Assembly (NCBI RefSeq): GCF_005771535.1
Contig: NZ_VANU01000004.1
Coordinates: 248,001-312,000 of the forward strand
Reading direction: 5' to 3'
From: Arcobacter arenosus
GTDB taxonomy: Bacteria; Campylobacterota; Campylobacteria; Campylobacterales; Arcobacteraceae
Length of the DNA stretch: 64,000 bases
Shown here: positions 45,524-55,298 of the stretch, piece after piece
Layout of the letters: every line of letters starts with the position of its first letter
Position numbering within the stretch: position 1 is the first letter of the stretch
Made by a program: the position numbers and the translations under genes
The notes under the pieces: model-generated
What the model saw: the letters and a program-made list of their open reading frames with translations, nothing else
Database searches by the model: none
Told to the model about the DNA's origin: nothing

Positions 45524-47283
45524 TTTAATTGATGATTAAACTCTGGTACTATCTCTTTTAATTTTGCTATTTTATCTTTACATAGCAACAATTCTTCAAT
45601 ATCACTATTAAGTTTATCAATATTATACTCTGTTTTACTTGCAACTGTTATTGACTCATATTGTGTTTTCATGTCACTATCGTTTATTAATAACTCTTCA
45701 TAAAGTTTTTCACCTGGTCTTAAACCACAAAACTCAATTTCAATATCTTTTTTACCACTTAAATCAATCATTTTTTTAGCTAAATCTACTATTTTAATTG
45801 GTTCTCCCATATCAAGAATAAATATTTCACCACCTTTTCCAATACTAGCTGCTTGTAACACTAATTCACAAGCTTCTGGAATAAGCATAAAATATCTAGT
45901 GATATCAGGATGGGTTACTGTAATTGGTCCACCATTTTGTATTTGAGATTTGAATTTAGGAATTACACTTCCACTACTTCCTAATACATTTCCAAACCTA
46001 ACTGAAATAATCTCAGTATTTTTACTTTTAACATTTTGAGCATATAATTCACAAACTCTTTTTGTAGTTCCCATTACATTTGTAGGTCTTACAGCTTTAT
46101 CTGTAGAGATTAAAACAAATTTCTCTGCACCATATTTAACAGATAAATCAATACAGTTTTTAGTTCCGATAATGTTATTTGAAATACCCTCTAAAATATT
46201 TTCTTCTACTAAAGGTACATGTTTATATGCTGCTGCGTGAATAACTATTTGTGGTTTATATTTTTCAAAAGTAGACTCTAAAAAGCTTAAATTTCTAACT
46301 GTTTGCATTACAGGAATTACTATATTATCATTTAATTCTTCTGTTATGTTATAAAGATTATATTCACTATGATCAAGTAAAATTAATTTTTTTGCACCAA
46401 AAAGTTTACATTGTCTACTTATCTCAGAGCCAATACTTCCACCTGCACCTGTTATAAGTATAACTTTATTTTTAATAAAAGACTCAATTTTCTCCTTATC
46501 TAAATCCTTTGGATGCCTTGCAAGTAAATCTTCAACAGATATATCTTTTAACTCTTTTGTATTAGTTGAACTTAATGTATTAATTTTTTTAATATCATTT
46601 ATATTCAAATTATTTAAAATCTCAAAAATATTTATCAATCTATTTTGTTCATAATCTTTTGAGATAATTACAGCTTCAATACTTTTTGTTTTAATTATGC
46701 TTTCTATATCTTCAAAAGAAGATACTTTTAAATTCATAATATAACTATTTATTAGAATTTTATTATCATCAATAATTGCAACTGGTGTATAATCAATGTT
46801 TTTAGAATCATTTAATATATTTTTTATACTATTGTCAGCCCCTATAATAAGTGTATTTTTATATTTAGACCCCTTACCACTTTCTATAATAATTCTTTTT
46901 GAAAGTCTTAATAAAGAGATAAATACCAAAGAAAACATAAAATCTATGATAATAATACTTCTAGCTAAAGGACTAAGTTCTTCTCTAAAAAGAATAAAAA
47001 CAATAATAAATAATCCATAGCTTAAGATATGAGCTAATATGATTTTTTTTATTTCATATAATGAAAAAAAACGCCAAGCAGTTCTATATAATTTGAAATA
47101 AATAAAAAAAGAAACCTTTATAAAAAATATTACAAAAAATATTATAAAAAAATTATTTAAAAAATCACTAGGTATTTCAAAATTAAATCTAAGATTATAA
47201 GATAAATATAATGACGTAAGGGACAATAAAAAATCAAATACTAAAAAAAATATTATTCTTTTTAGAGGAGAAGGTTTTAGCAA
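45520..47283 (-). CDS. Nucleoside-diphosphate sugar 4,6-dehydratase, WbpM/PglF-like
   Basis: 587 residues. Four N-terminal membrane segments (about 8-125), a first Rossmann-like part (150-230), and a C-terminal extended SDR domain (about 275-580) with GAGGSIGSEI, SISTDKAVRPTNVMGTTKR and a YAQN-K catalytic context. WbpM and PglF make UDP-2,6-dideoxy-4-keto sugars from UDP-GlcNAc, the first step to QuiNAc, FucNAc or bacillosamine. Last of the polysaccharide cluster, next to wbpL- and wbpV-like genes. Confidence 0.9.
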   Translation of the reverse strand: MLKPSPLKRIIFFLVFDFLLSLTSLYLSYNLRFNFEIPSDFLNNFFIIFFVIFFIKVSFFIYFKLYRTAWRFFSLYEIKKIILAHILSYGLFIIVFILFREELSPLARSIIIIDFMFSLVFISLLRLSKRIIIESGKGSKYKNTLIIGADNSIKNILNDSKNIDYTPVAIIDDNKILINSYIMNLKVSSFEDIESIIKTKSIEAVIISKDYEQNRLINIFEILNNLNINDIKKINTLSSTNTKELKDISVEDLLARHPKDLDKEKIESFIKNKVILITGAGGSIGSEISRQCKLFGAKKLILLDHSEYNLYNITEELNDNIVIPVMQTVRNLSFLESTFEKYKPQIVIHAAAYKHVPLVEENILEGISNNIIGTKNCIDLSVKYGAEKFVLISTDKAVRPTNVMGTTKRVCELYAQNVKSKNTEIISVRFGNVLGSSGSVIPKFKSQIQNGGPITVTHPDITRYFMLIPEACELVLQAASIGKGGEIFILDMGEPIKIVDLAKKMIDLSGKKDIEIEFCGLRPGEKLYEELLINDSDMKTQYESITVASKTEYNIDKLNSDIEELLLCKDKIAKLKEIVPEFNHQLN

Positions 47284-47327
47284 GTATCAAATCCTTTTTT
47301 ATAATGGTCAGTATTATACTAAAGTAG

Positions 47328-48299
47328 CTATGAATATTTGATAAAGCTTTTCTTTTTATCTATATATTTCATAACAAAATTCAACAAAATTATACTAAAT
47401 ATAAAAGCAATAAAAATATTAGAGACAAAATAAACTAAACAAAATAAAATTATATTTACAACTACCGAATAGTTTGTAACCTTATAATGACTCCATCCAG
47501 CTTGTGTAAGTCTTTGATATGCATGTTTTTTATGAGCTTGAGATAATTTTTCACCATTTAATTTTCTTCGTATCAAAGTAACAGTAGCATCAAACCAAAA
47601 CAAAGAAAACAAAATAATCCATATCCAAAAATTTTCACTAGTTTGATTTGAATAATAAATTGTAAAAACGGCAATATTGTACCCTAATAAAGTGCTACCA
47701 ACATCCCCCATAAATATCTTTGCTTTATTCCAATTCCAGTATAAAAATCCAAGAACTGCAACAATTAAAACTATAAAATGATTTTCATTAAAAAGGATAA
47801 ACCCAGATAAAGATAAAAATATAGCTTCACTTCCTGCATAACCATTTATTCCATCTAAGAAGTTATAAAGATTTATAAACCATATAATCATAAAAAATGC
47901 AAATATATTTGTAACTATTTGATTTTCTATAGAAAAAACAAAAAAATCTAAACTCTCAAATCCACCTAAAAAATACAATCCACCTAAGGATACTAACGAT
48001 TGAAATATAAGTCTTAATTTAGCACTTAACTCATAAATATCATCAAGAAAACTAACTAAACTAATGACTATGCCAACTAAAAGTGCATAAAAAAGGTTTA
48101 AATCTATATCATCAGTAAAATACAGATAAAGTAATCCTAAAAACCAAGTGATAGCTAATGCTATACCTCCACCATGGGGAGTTGGTACAGTATGAGAACT
48201 TCGTTCATTTACAGTAGCAACTAGTGATTTTTTTATAGCATACTCTTTTATAAAATATGTAAGTGAAAATGAGATTAAAAGTAATATTAGATAAATCAA
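47328..48299 (-). CDS. Undecaprenyl-phosphate sugar-phosphate transferase, WbpL/WecA family
   Basis: 323 residues with about ten membrane segments. PHGGGIALAITW, FLDDIYELSAKLRL (Asp-Asp metal site), INLYNFLDGINGYA and MGDVGSTLLG are the MraY/WecA motifs. It starts O-antigen assembly by placing a sugar-1-phosphate on undecaprenyl phosphate; WbpL uses FucNAc or QuiNAc. The adjacent epimerase and WbpM-like genes mirror wbpV-wbpL-wbpM of Pseudomonas. Confidence 0.9.
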   Translation of the reverse strand: MIYLILLLISFSLTYFIKEYAIKKSLVATVNERSSHTVPTPHGGGIALAITWFLGLLYLYFTDDIDLNLFYALLVGIVISLVSFLDDIYELSAKLRLIFQSLVSLGGLYFLGGFESLDFFVFSIENQIVTNIFAFFMIIWFINLYNFLDGINGYAGSEAIFLSLSGFILFNENHFIVLIVAVLGFLYWNWNKAKIFMGDVGSTLLGYNIAVFTIYYSNQTSENFWIWIILFSLFWFDATVTLIRRKLNGEKLSQAHKKHAYQRLTQAGWSHYKVTNYSVVVNIILFCLVYFVSNIFIAFIFSIILLNFVMKYIDKKKSFIKYS

Positions 48300-49153
48300 T
48301 CTTTGCCTTTTATCATAAGTTTTATACCCTCTTCAACAGAATATGGATTTTTAAGATTTAATTTCTCTTTTGTAATACTATTATCAATTTCTAAACTACC
48401 ATATAATCTTTTATGAAATGAAGGTTTTACTATTTTTAATAAACTCTCAAAAAATGGTATTTTAACTAAATATACTTTTTTTTCTAAATTCTTTGCTATA
48501 AGTTCACAAAGTTTTGTAGTACTAAGAGGTTCATTATCACTTGCTAAAAAGATTCCTGATTTTTTTTGACTAATCACCTCATCAACCAAATGACAAAGAT
48601 TTCCGATATAAACCATACTTCGTTTATTTTCAATTTTTCCAAAGGGTAAGACTGAAATTTTATTAACTAAAGTTATGAAATTTTTAATATTTGCTTTAAC
48701 TCCAAATCCATACACAATAGGAGTTCTTACAATACTTATCTTAAAATTTTCATCTTCTAATTTTTGAAGTTCAAGTTCTGCTTCTAATTTACTTTTTCCA
48801 TAATCATCTTCTGGGTTGCAAATAGTATTTTCTGTATATTTACTATTTGTCTCCTCTCCATAAACTTTTACAGTACTCATGAAAACAAATTGTTTTATTC
48901 CCTGTTCTTTTGCTTTTTTTGCTAGCTCTAAAGTTTGAATAATATTTACTTTTTCATACTCTTCTTTACTTGCTCCACCCATTTGATGAACTAATGCCGA
49001 AAGATGAAAAACGACACCTATACCAGCAAAATCTAAAGTATTAATATCACCACTTCTAAAACTAAATATTTCAATTTGATATTTTGCTTTGTATTTATTT
49101 ATAAAATAACTTCCTATGAATCCTGATGAACCTGTGATTAATATTTTCTTCAT
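48296..49153 (-). CDS. NAD-dependent nucleotide-sugar epimerase/reductase, WbpV-like
   Basis: 285 residues, extended SDR: TGSSGFIGSYFI (7-18), the Ser and DDYGKSK (catalytic Tyr and Lys) and VRTPIVYGFG. WbpV-like enzymes reduce the 4-keto sugar from WbpM to UDP-QuiNAc; the exact sugar is not readable here. It overlaps wbpL by 4 bp. Confidence 0.85.
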   Translation of the reverse strand: MKKILITGSSGFIGSYFINKYKAKYQIEIFSFRSGDINTLDFAGIGVVFHLSALVHQMGGASKEEYEKVNIIQTLELAKKAKEQGIKQFVFMSTVKVYGEETNSKYTENTICNPEDDYGKSKLEAELELQKLEDENFKISIVRTPIVYGFGVKANIKNFITLVNKISVLPFGKIENKRSMVYIGNLCHLVDEVISQKKSGIFLASDNEPLSTTKLCELIAKNLEKKVYLVKIPFFESLLKIVKPSFHKRLYGSLEIDNSITKEKLNLKNPYSVEEGIKLMIKGKD

Positions 49154-49156
49154 CTT

Positions 49157-50260
49157 TTAACTCTCATATATTTCAAAATGCTTTTCAACTACTTTATTTA
49201 TATCAAATTCTTGTTCTGCAAGTTCTCTACCGGCTTTTCCCATACTATTTCTGAGCTCATTATCTTGTATAAGTCTTTCAATACTCTCAGCTAGAGATTT
49301 TGGATCTTTTACTTTAGATAAAAGTCCAGTCCTTTCAACTTCTATAGCATCTCTACAACCAGGAACATCAGTAGTTACAACCGCCCTTCCACAAGCTGCT
49401 GCTTCAATAAGCACTTTTGGTAATCCTTCACGATAAGATGGCAGAACTATTATATTTGAATCTGAAAATATTTTTGATATATACTTATTAAAACCATATA
49501 TTTCTACTATCTTATCTTTCTTTATCTTATCAACTTCTTCATTAGTTAAACTTGCTGGATTATAAATATCTGTATCACCATAAAGCCCAAATTCTACCAT
49601 TGGAAACTTTTGTTTTATCATTTTAGCAGCCTCAATATACTCAAAAACTCCTTTGTCTTTTAAAAGTCTACAGGCCATTGTTACTTTTACATTTTCACAA
49701 TTTTCTTTAAAATATTTATATTCTTTTAAATTTACACCTGAACCTCTAATTAAAGTAGTAGGAGCTTTTGTTATAGAATTAACTAATGATTTATCATCAG
49801 GATTTTGAACAATTATATGAGTGTTATTCCCACTAAAAACAATTCTATAGATTGTCTTAATTATACTTCTTACAAAAGAAGCTTTTACACCCTCTTTAAT
49901 AAATAAAAAACCAAGTCCAGAAATTGAAAAAACTTTTTTATCAATATTTAAAAATTTTGTGCATAAACCACCATAAAGTACTGGCTTAATAGTTACAAAA
50001 TGTACTATGTCGGGTGAAATTTCTTTTAAAGTATTATAAATTCCAAAAAAAGTTTTAATTTCTCCTTTCAAACCTACACTACTTCTTGACAAATTAAGAG
50101 GGTGTACTTTTAAACCGATATCTTCTAAATAGTCCTTTTTATCAGTTAAAGCACAAGATAAATGAACTTCATATCCTTTTTCTATGGCTTTTAAAGCTAA
50201 TGGTAATCTATGAGATACAAAAAACCAATCTACATTCACAACAAATAATATTTTTTTCAT
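49157..50260 (-). CDS. Glycosyltransferase family 4 (PglA/CapM-like)
   Basis: 367 residues, GT-B fold. N-terminal acceptor half with VNVDWFFVSHRLPLALKAIEKGYEVHL and VHFVTIKPVLYGG; C-terminal donor domain with VTMACRLLKDKGVFEYIEAA and PSYREGLPKVLIEAAACGRAVVTTDVPGCRD, the E-x7-E retaining motif. Resembles enzymes adding the second residue after the WbpL-type sugar. 3 bp from the epimerase gene. Confidence 0.87.
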   Translation of the reverse strand: MKKILFVVNVDWFFVSHRLPLALKAIEKGYEVHLSCALTDKKDYLEDIGLKVHPLNLSRSSVGLKGEIKTFFGIYNTLKEISPDIVHFVTIKPVLYGGLCTKFLNIDKKVFSISGLGFLFIKEGVKASFVRSIIKTIYRIVFSGNNTHIIVQNPDDKSLVNSITKAPTTLIRGSGVNLKEYKYFKENCENVKVTMACRLLKDKGVFEYIEAAKMIKQKFPMVEFGLYGDTDIYNPASLTNEEVDKIKKDKIVEIYGFNKYISKIFSDSNIIVLPSYREGLPKVLIEAAACGRAVVTTDVPGCRDAIEVERTGLLSKVKDPKSLAESIERLIQDNELRNSMGKAGRELAEQEFDINKVVEKHFEIYES

Positions 50261-51303
50261 ATTAATTCTCTATAGATTTTTTCATGATCATTAACTATTT
50301 TATCAATAGAATAAGTTTTACTAATTACATTAAATAAACTCTGACTTTTTTCTTTTGCCCTATCGTAATTTGTTATAACCTCAATCATATTTTGTTGAAA
50401 CTGTTCTAAATTAGATAAATACGCATTTTCATTGTCAAGAAGAGAGGGAATACTTCCAACAGGAGTTGAAATTATAGGTAAATTAGAAGCTCCTGCTTCA
50501 AGTATTACAATAGGTAATCCTTCCCAAATAGAAGGCATTAATAAGCAATGTGATTTATTTAAAAGATTAGGTATATCATTTCGAAGACCAAGAAGTTTTA
50601 TATAATTCTCTAATTTGTATTTTTCAATTAGTTTTTCTAACTCTTCTTTTAAATAACCATGACCTACTATTTGTATTTCAAAATCAAATTTATCTTTTAA
50701 ATCATTTGCAAGTTCCAATAAAAACTTGTGATTTTTAACAGGTTCAAGTCTACCAATTGCTATAAAAGTAAACTTTTTATTTTTTTCTAACGCTAATACA
50801 TATTTATTTATTTTTATACCATTAGGTATGATTTTATAATTCTTTTTATAAAAAAACTTTAATATGTTTTTTGAAAACACAATATCTATATCTCTAGTAA
50901 ATTTTATACTCCAAACAATAAACTCTCTTATTTTAGATCCGATATTAAAACTATGAGAAGTAAAAACGATTTTTAACGAAGGATTTAAAATTTTTAAAAT
51001 CGAAGAAACAATTACAGAATGTGTCATATGTGCATGAATTATTTGTATATTTTTCTCTTTTATAAATTTATTTATAATATTAACTATAGAAAATATATTA
51101 AATAATGAATTTGATTTTCCTAATATTGTAGTATTAATACCATTGGAAGTAAATTCAGATAGAAGCTCATCTTTTTTTGAAAGAGATACTACATAAGTAT
51201 TAAAATCTTTTTTTGAAGTGTATTTTGCCAAATCTAATACTACTTTTTCAGCTCCACCCATTCCTAAACCTGTAATTAAATGCATAATATTAATTTTTTT
51301 CAT
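50257..51303 (-). CDS. Glycosyltransferase family 4
   Basis: 348 residues, GT-B. Starts HLITGLGMGGAEKVVLDLAKYTS (typical nucleotide loop of GT4 enzymes) and carries FIAIGRLEPVKNHKFLLELA and MPSIWEGLPIVILEAGASNLPIISTPVG (E-x7-E). Overlaps the next gene by 14 bp. Donor and linkage unknown. Confidence 0.87.
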   Translation of the reverse strand: MKKINIMHLITGLGMGGAEKVVLDLAKYTSKKDFNTYVVSLSKKDELLSEFTSNGINTTILGKSNSLFNIFSIVNIINKFIKEKNIQIIHAHMTHSVIVSSILKILNPSLKIVFTSHSFNIGSKIREFIVWSIKFTRDIDIVFSKNILKFFYKKNYKIIPNGIKINKYVLALEKNKKFTFIAIGRLEPVKNHKFLLELANDLKDKFDFEIQIVGHGYLKEELEKLIEKYKLENYIKLLGLRNDIPNLLNKSHCLLMPSIWEGLPIVILEAGASNLPIISTPVGSIPSLLDNENAYLSNLEQFQQNMIEVITNYDRAKEKSQSLFNVISKTYSIDKIVNDHEKIYRELI

Positions 51304-52363
51304 TTATTAATCTTTCCATCTTATAATTAATATAATTTGCAACATTTTCCCATTTATAATTTTGTGCCAACTTTAAGTTAGTTTTTGACATTTTTTTCCG
51401 TAATACTTCATTTGTTTTTAATAATTCAATTTTTTCAATATATTTATTTTTATCAAAATCTTTTATAATAAATCCATTTTTGTTGTCTTTAACAATATTT
51501 CCAAGGCCTCCTGCATTTGAGCTTATTATAGGCAATCCACAAGCCATAGCTTCAAGTGCAGAGGTAGGTGTACCTTCTGCAAAAGAAGTAAGTAAAAAAC
51601 AGTCACTTTTTTGATAATTACTTCTAACCTCTTGTGGAGTTTGGAAGCCTAACAACTTTACATTCAATATATTTTCACTTTTTATTTTATTAATTAATTG
51701 ACTTTTTTGTGTTCCATCACCTACTATAATAAACTTATATTCTTTTAATTTCTTTGCTATTTCCAAAATTAATTCAATATTCTTTTTTGGAAATAAGTTT
51801 GCTACGGTGATGACTGTAAAAACTTCATTTTTAACTTCTAAATAATTCTCAAAAAATATCTCATTAATTCCGCTGGGTTGTACTATTATTTCTCTTTTAC
51901 TTAAATACTCTAATACTTTTGCAGTATCATAACCTGTTGAAAATACCAAATCAATATATTTAACTAATTTTGGTAAAAGTTTTTGATGCATATAACTAGA
52001 AGACAGTTGGTCATGTATTGAAAATACAATAATCTTTGCATTAGTAAGTTTTTTTAAAATTTTAGAGAAGAATGCTGAGCTCCAATCTCCATGGATATGA
52101 ACAACATCATATTTTTCTTTTTTTAAAATTAAATTTAATATTATTATAAAATAAAATATAAATATACCTACAAACTGTGGTCTAAATTTATGAAGTCTTA
52201 TGTTACAAATTTTCTTATCATGTGAAGAGATTTTTTCCCCCTCATTATAAAATACAGTTACATGATTTCCTTTTTGTATTTGTAATTTACTCAAATTATA
52301 TATGTGTTTTTCCATACCACCTTTTAATGGAGGTAACTTCGTATAGATTCTAAGTATTTTCAT
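51290..52363 (-). CDS. Glycosyltransferase family 4
   Basis: 357 residues, GT-B. Starts YTKLPPLKGGMEKHIYNLSKLQ and carries FTVITVANLFPKKNIELILEIAKKL and TSFAEGTPTSALEAMACGLPIISSNAGGLG (E-x7-E). Overlaps both neighbours by 14 bp. Donor unknown. Confidence 0.87.
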   Translation of the reverse strand: MKILRIYTKLPPLKGGMEKHIYNLSKLQIQKGNHVTVFYNEGEKISSHDKKICNIRLHKFRPQFVGIFIFYFIIILNLILKKEKYDVVHIHGDWSSAFFSKILKKLTNAKIIVFSIHDQLSSSYMHQKLLPKLVKYIDLVFSTGYDTAKVLEYLSKREIIVQPSGINEIFFENYLEVKNEVFTVITVANLFPKKNIELILEIAKKLKEYKFIIVGDGTQKSQLINKIKSENILNVKLLGFQTPQEVRSNYQKSDCFLLTSFAEGTPTSALEAMACGLPIISSNAGGLGNIVKDNKNGFIIKDFDKNKYIEKIELLKTNEVLRKKMSKTNLKLAQNYKWENVANYINYKMERLINEKN

Positions 52364-53471
52364 ATTTCATACTTTTTAATTCATTTCTATAAAGTTCAAA
52401 AACCTTATTCCATTCATACTTACTTATGATATCTTGGTAACCTTGTAAAGCAAGCCTCTCTCTTAAGTTGATATTATTAATCAAAGTTTCAATAGCTTCT
52501 ACTAATTCATCTACTTTATTGGGATTAATTACAATTGCATTTGTATTATTTAAAATTCCAGGAATTGCTGCAATATTTGTAGCTATTATTGGAAGTTTCA
52601 TAGCCATTGCTTCAAGTATAGTTCTTGGCATAGCTTCACCAAAGTATGGTTTAGATGGTTGAATATAAATATCAGACTCTTCTAATAAAACTTTTAGCTC
52701 ACTCTGTTCTATCCATTTTATCAACTTAATATTTTCATAACCTTTTGATAAATCAACATATTTATCATATAAATTACCACCTCCAATTAGATACAGTTCA
52801 ATGTAATGACGATAGCTTAATTTTTTTATCGCTTCTATTGCTATATCATAACCTTTTTGTTGAACAAATCTTCCTATACTAATAATCCTAATAGGACTAT
52901 GTAATTCATATGATCTTTTTTGACTTTTAAATAATTCTAGATTTACTCTATTAGGTACAACTTTTATATTTTCACTAATTCCATACCTATTTAACATATC
53001 GTTCATAGCAATACTTAATGATCTAATTTTCGTAGCATTATTAAATGTAACTTTTGTAATTTTTGAAAATATTTTATGAACTAAAGTTTTTTCTTGCATA
53101 TATTTAAAATATATATCTCCGTGTATCTCCACAAACAAGGGGATTTTAAAAATTTTACTAGCAATTACCCCCATAAATCCACCCACAATAGGACACTGGG
53201 CTAAAAGGTGAGTGATCTTATATTTTTTGATTATCCAAAACATCCAAAAAGATGTAATAAAAAATATTTTAGATTTTTTTGTAATTCTTGGTAGTAAATG
53301 TAAATGTATATTTCCTTCATTAGAATAACTATAACTATTTGTCTTGTTTCTTGCTAATACATGATATTCATCAAAACCTTTAGCCAGTTCTTTCCAAATA
53401 TTTTTTGTATGATGATGTTTGCCATTAAGTGGTTGATATATATTGGCACTTATGTGTAAAAGCTTATCCAC
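52350..53471 (-). CDS. Glycosyltransferase family 4
   Basis: 373 residues, GT-B. RIISIGRFVQQKGYDIAIEAIKKL and KPYFGEAMPRTILEAMAMKLPIIATNIAAIP form the donor site. N-terminal half starts with ISANIYQPLNGKHHHTKNIWKEL. Abuts the next gene with no spacing. Donor unknown. Confidence 0.87.
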   Translation of the reverse strand: MDKLLHISANIYQPLNGKHHHTKNIWKELAKGFDEYHVLARNKTNSYSYSNEGNIHLHLLPRITKKSKIFFITSFWMFWIIKKYKITHLLAQCPIVGGFMGVIASKIFKIPLFVEIHGDIYFKYMQEKTLVHKIFSKITKVTFNNATKIRSLSIAMNDMLNRYGISENIKVVPNRVNLELFKSQKRSYELHSPIRIISIGRFVQQKGYDIAIEAIKKLSYRHYIELYLIGGGNLYDKYVDLSKGYENIKLIKWIEQSELKVLLEESDIYIQPSKPYFGEAMPRTILEAMAMKLPIIATNIAAIPGILNNTNAIVINPNKVDELVEAIETLINNINLRERLALQGYQDIISKYEWNKVFELYRNELKSMKYENT

Positions 53472-54599
53472 CTATATGTTCCTTTTCCAAATATTTATAT
53501 AATTTTTTGCTACTTTTTCTACAGTATAATTATTTGCTTTATTACGCGCATTTAAACTTAGTTTTTTTCTTAATTCTTCATATTCAAGTAATCTAATTAT
53601 TGCTTCTTTTAAATCTTTAACCTTAGGATCAACTAAAATACCATCCTCTTCGTTATCTATAATTTTTTTTGTGCATATAAGATTTGTTGTAACAACAGCT
53701 AAACCACTTGCCATAGCCTCAATATAAACCCTTCCAAAACCTTGATATCTTGCTGGGACACTAAAAATATCTGAAGATTTAAAGTAATTTGGTAATTCAC
53801 TTGAAGGTACTTGTCCTAAATATTTTATTTGATTTGGATACTTTAATGTATTAATCTTTTTATCTAAATAACTTTCAAAATCACCTGAACCACCTATAAA
53901 TACATTTATCTTTACACGTTCATTTATTAGTTCAGTTACTGCATCTATAAAAATATCTGCACCTTTTCTTGAAGAAAGTCTTGATGCATAAATTATAATT
54001 GGATAATTATTTCTGAAAACATCTCTATACGATTTTGTTTGGGTTGAAAACCTTTCTATATTTACTGAATTTGGTGTAATCTCATATTTTTCTTTCCAAT
54101 CAAGCCCATAAGGTATACATTGTTCTTCAGCAACCCAAGGGCAACAGCTTATCATCTTTGTAGCCCTTTTATGAATATATCCCGTTGTTAAGTAATCAAT
54201 GATTTTTTTTGATATTGGATTACTTTCTTGTTGAACTCTACCATCTCCACAAAGCCAATGAAAAAAAGGTTTCTTATAAACCCAAGATATTGTAGCTGCT
54301 GTAATACCTAAAAACGATAATATATGGGAGTAAACTAAATCAATATTATTATTTTTTATTATTAATTTACCAACTTTATACATATCTTTTACAAGTAAAA
54401 ACTTTTTTATACCCTTATATTTTTTGACAGGATAAACTTTAATATTAGGATGATTATCTTCGCTACTATAAAAATCTTCACGACAAACTATATGTAATTT
54501 ATGCCCTTGCTTCGCGATTTCAATAAACATTTCAGTAAGTGGTGCATATAAATTACTTTGTTGCAAACCATAACCATTTGAAAAAACTAATACATTCAA
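53472..54599 (-). CDS. Glycosyltransferase family 4
   Basis: 375 residues, GT-B. IIIYASRLSSRKGADIFIDAVTELI and PARYQGFGRVYIEAMASGLAVVTTNLICTK form the donor site. It follows a 117-bp gap after the acyltransferase, the widest in this part of the cluster, which shows an A/T-rich stretch but no clear promoter. Confidence 0.87.
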   Translation of the reverse strand: MNVLVFSNGYGLQQSNLYAPLTEMFIEIAKQGHKLHIVCREDFYSSEDNHPNIKVYPVKKYKGIKKFLLVKDMYKVGKLIIKNNNIDLVYSHILSFLGITAATISWVYKKPFFHWLCGDGRVQQESNPISKKIIDYLTTGYIHKRATKMISCCPWVAEEQCIPYGLDWKEKYEITPNSVNIERFSTQTKSYRDVFRNNYPIIIYASRLSSRKGADIFIDAVTELINERVKINVFIGGSGDFESYLDKKINTLKYPNQIKYLGQVPSSELPNYFKSSDIFSVPARYQGFGRVYIEAMASGLAVVTTNLICTKKIIDNEEDGILVDPKVKDLKEAIIRLLEYEELRKKLSLNARNKANNYTVEKVAKNYINIWKRNI

Positions 54600-54716
54600 A
54601 ATATAAATTCCTTTATTTTTTTATTAAAATATTTTACTCTATTATTATGTCAGGATATATGATTAAGATATAACTAAATTTAAAATAATAAATTGAACTT
54701 TTGATATATCAATCAT

Positions 54717-55298
54717 TTATATTCTCTCTCCAATTTTTTTTGCTGGGACTCCTGCATAAATGAAGTTTTGTTCACAGTTCTTTGTAACTATACTTCCATA
54801 AGCTATTGCAGAATTATCATGAATATTAACACCACCCATTACAGCAACTCTACTATACAACATAACATTATTACCAATATGTATCTCTTGAAAACACTCT
54901 TTTGATTTATTAACTAAAATATTTTTATCACTAATGTTATGATAATGTGAAAATATATCATTCTCTCTTCCTATGTGAGTATCTCTTCCTATAGTTACTT
55001 TTCCACTTCCATCTATTTTTGTATAAGATAAAATCTGAGTATCTTCACCCACAGCAATAGTTCCACCAAGAATACAAAATTCTTTTATAACTACTCCTTT
55101 AGATAATATTAGATTAGAGTTTCTACTAATCTTTACACCTCTATAAATCTTTACTCCATTTGATATTTCCATATTAGGAAGTAATTTCAAAACTTTTGCT
55201 CTTAATTTAGTGATATTTCTAAACCAAACACGTATCATATAAAAGTCTGGTAAATTTGATAAAATTACATATATTAGATATATAAATTTATTTTTCAT
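54717..55298 (-). CDS. Left-handed beta-helix acyltransferase
   Basis: 193 residues: N-terminal membrane-like stretch then hexapeptide repeats (GVKIYRGVKISRNSNLILSKGVVIKE… IGNNVMLYSRVAVMGGVNIHDNSAIAYGSIVTKN) of the LbH family, with the usual catalytic-type His in YHN. Probably O-acetylates a sugar of the chain, inferred from context. Overlaps the next glycosyltransferase by 4 bp. Confidence 0.85.
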   Translation of the reverse strand: MKNKFIYLIYVILSNLPDFYMIRVWFRNITKLRAKVLKLLPNMEISNGVKIYRGVKISRNSNLILSKGVVIKEFCILGGTIAVGEDTQILSYTKIDGSGKVTIGRDTHIGRENDIFSHYHNISDKNILVNKSKECFQEIHIGNNVMLYSRVAVMGGVNIHDNSAIAYGSIVTKNCEQNFIYAGVPAKKIGERI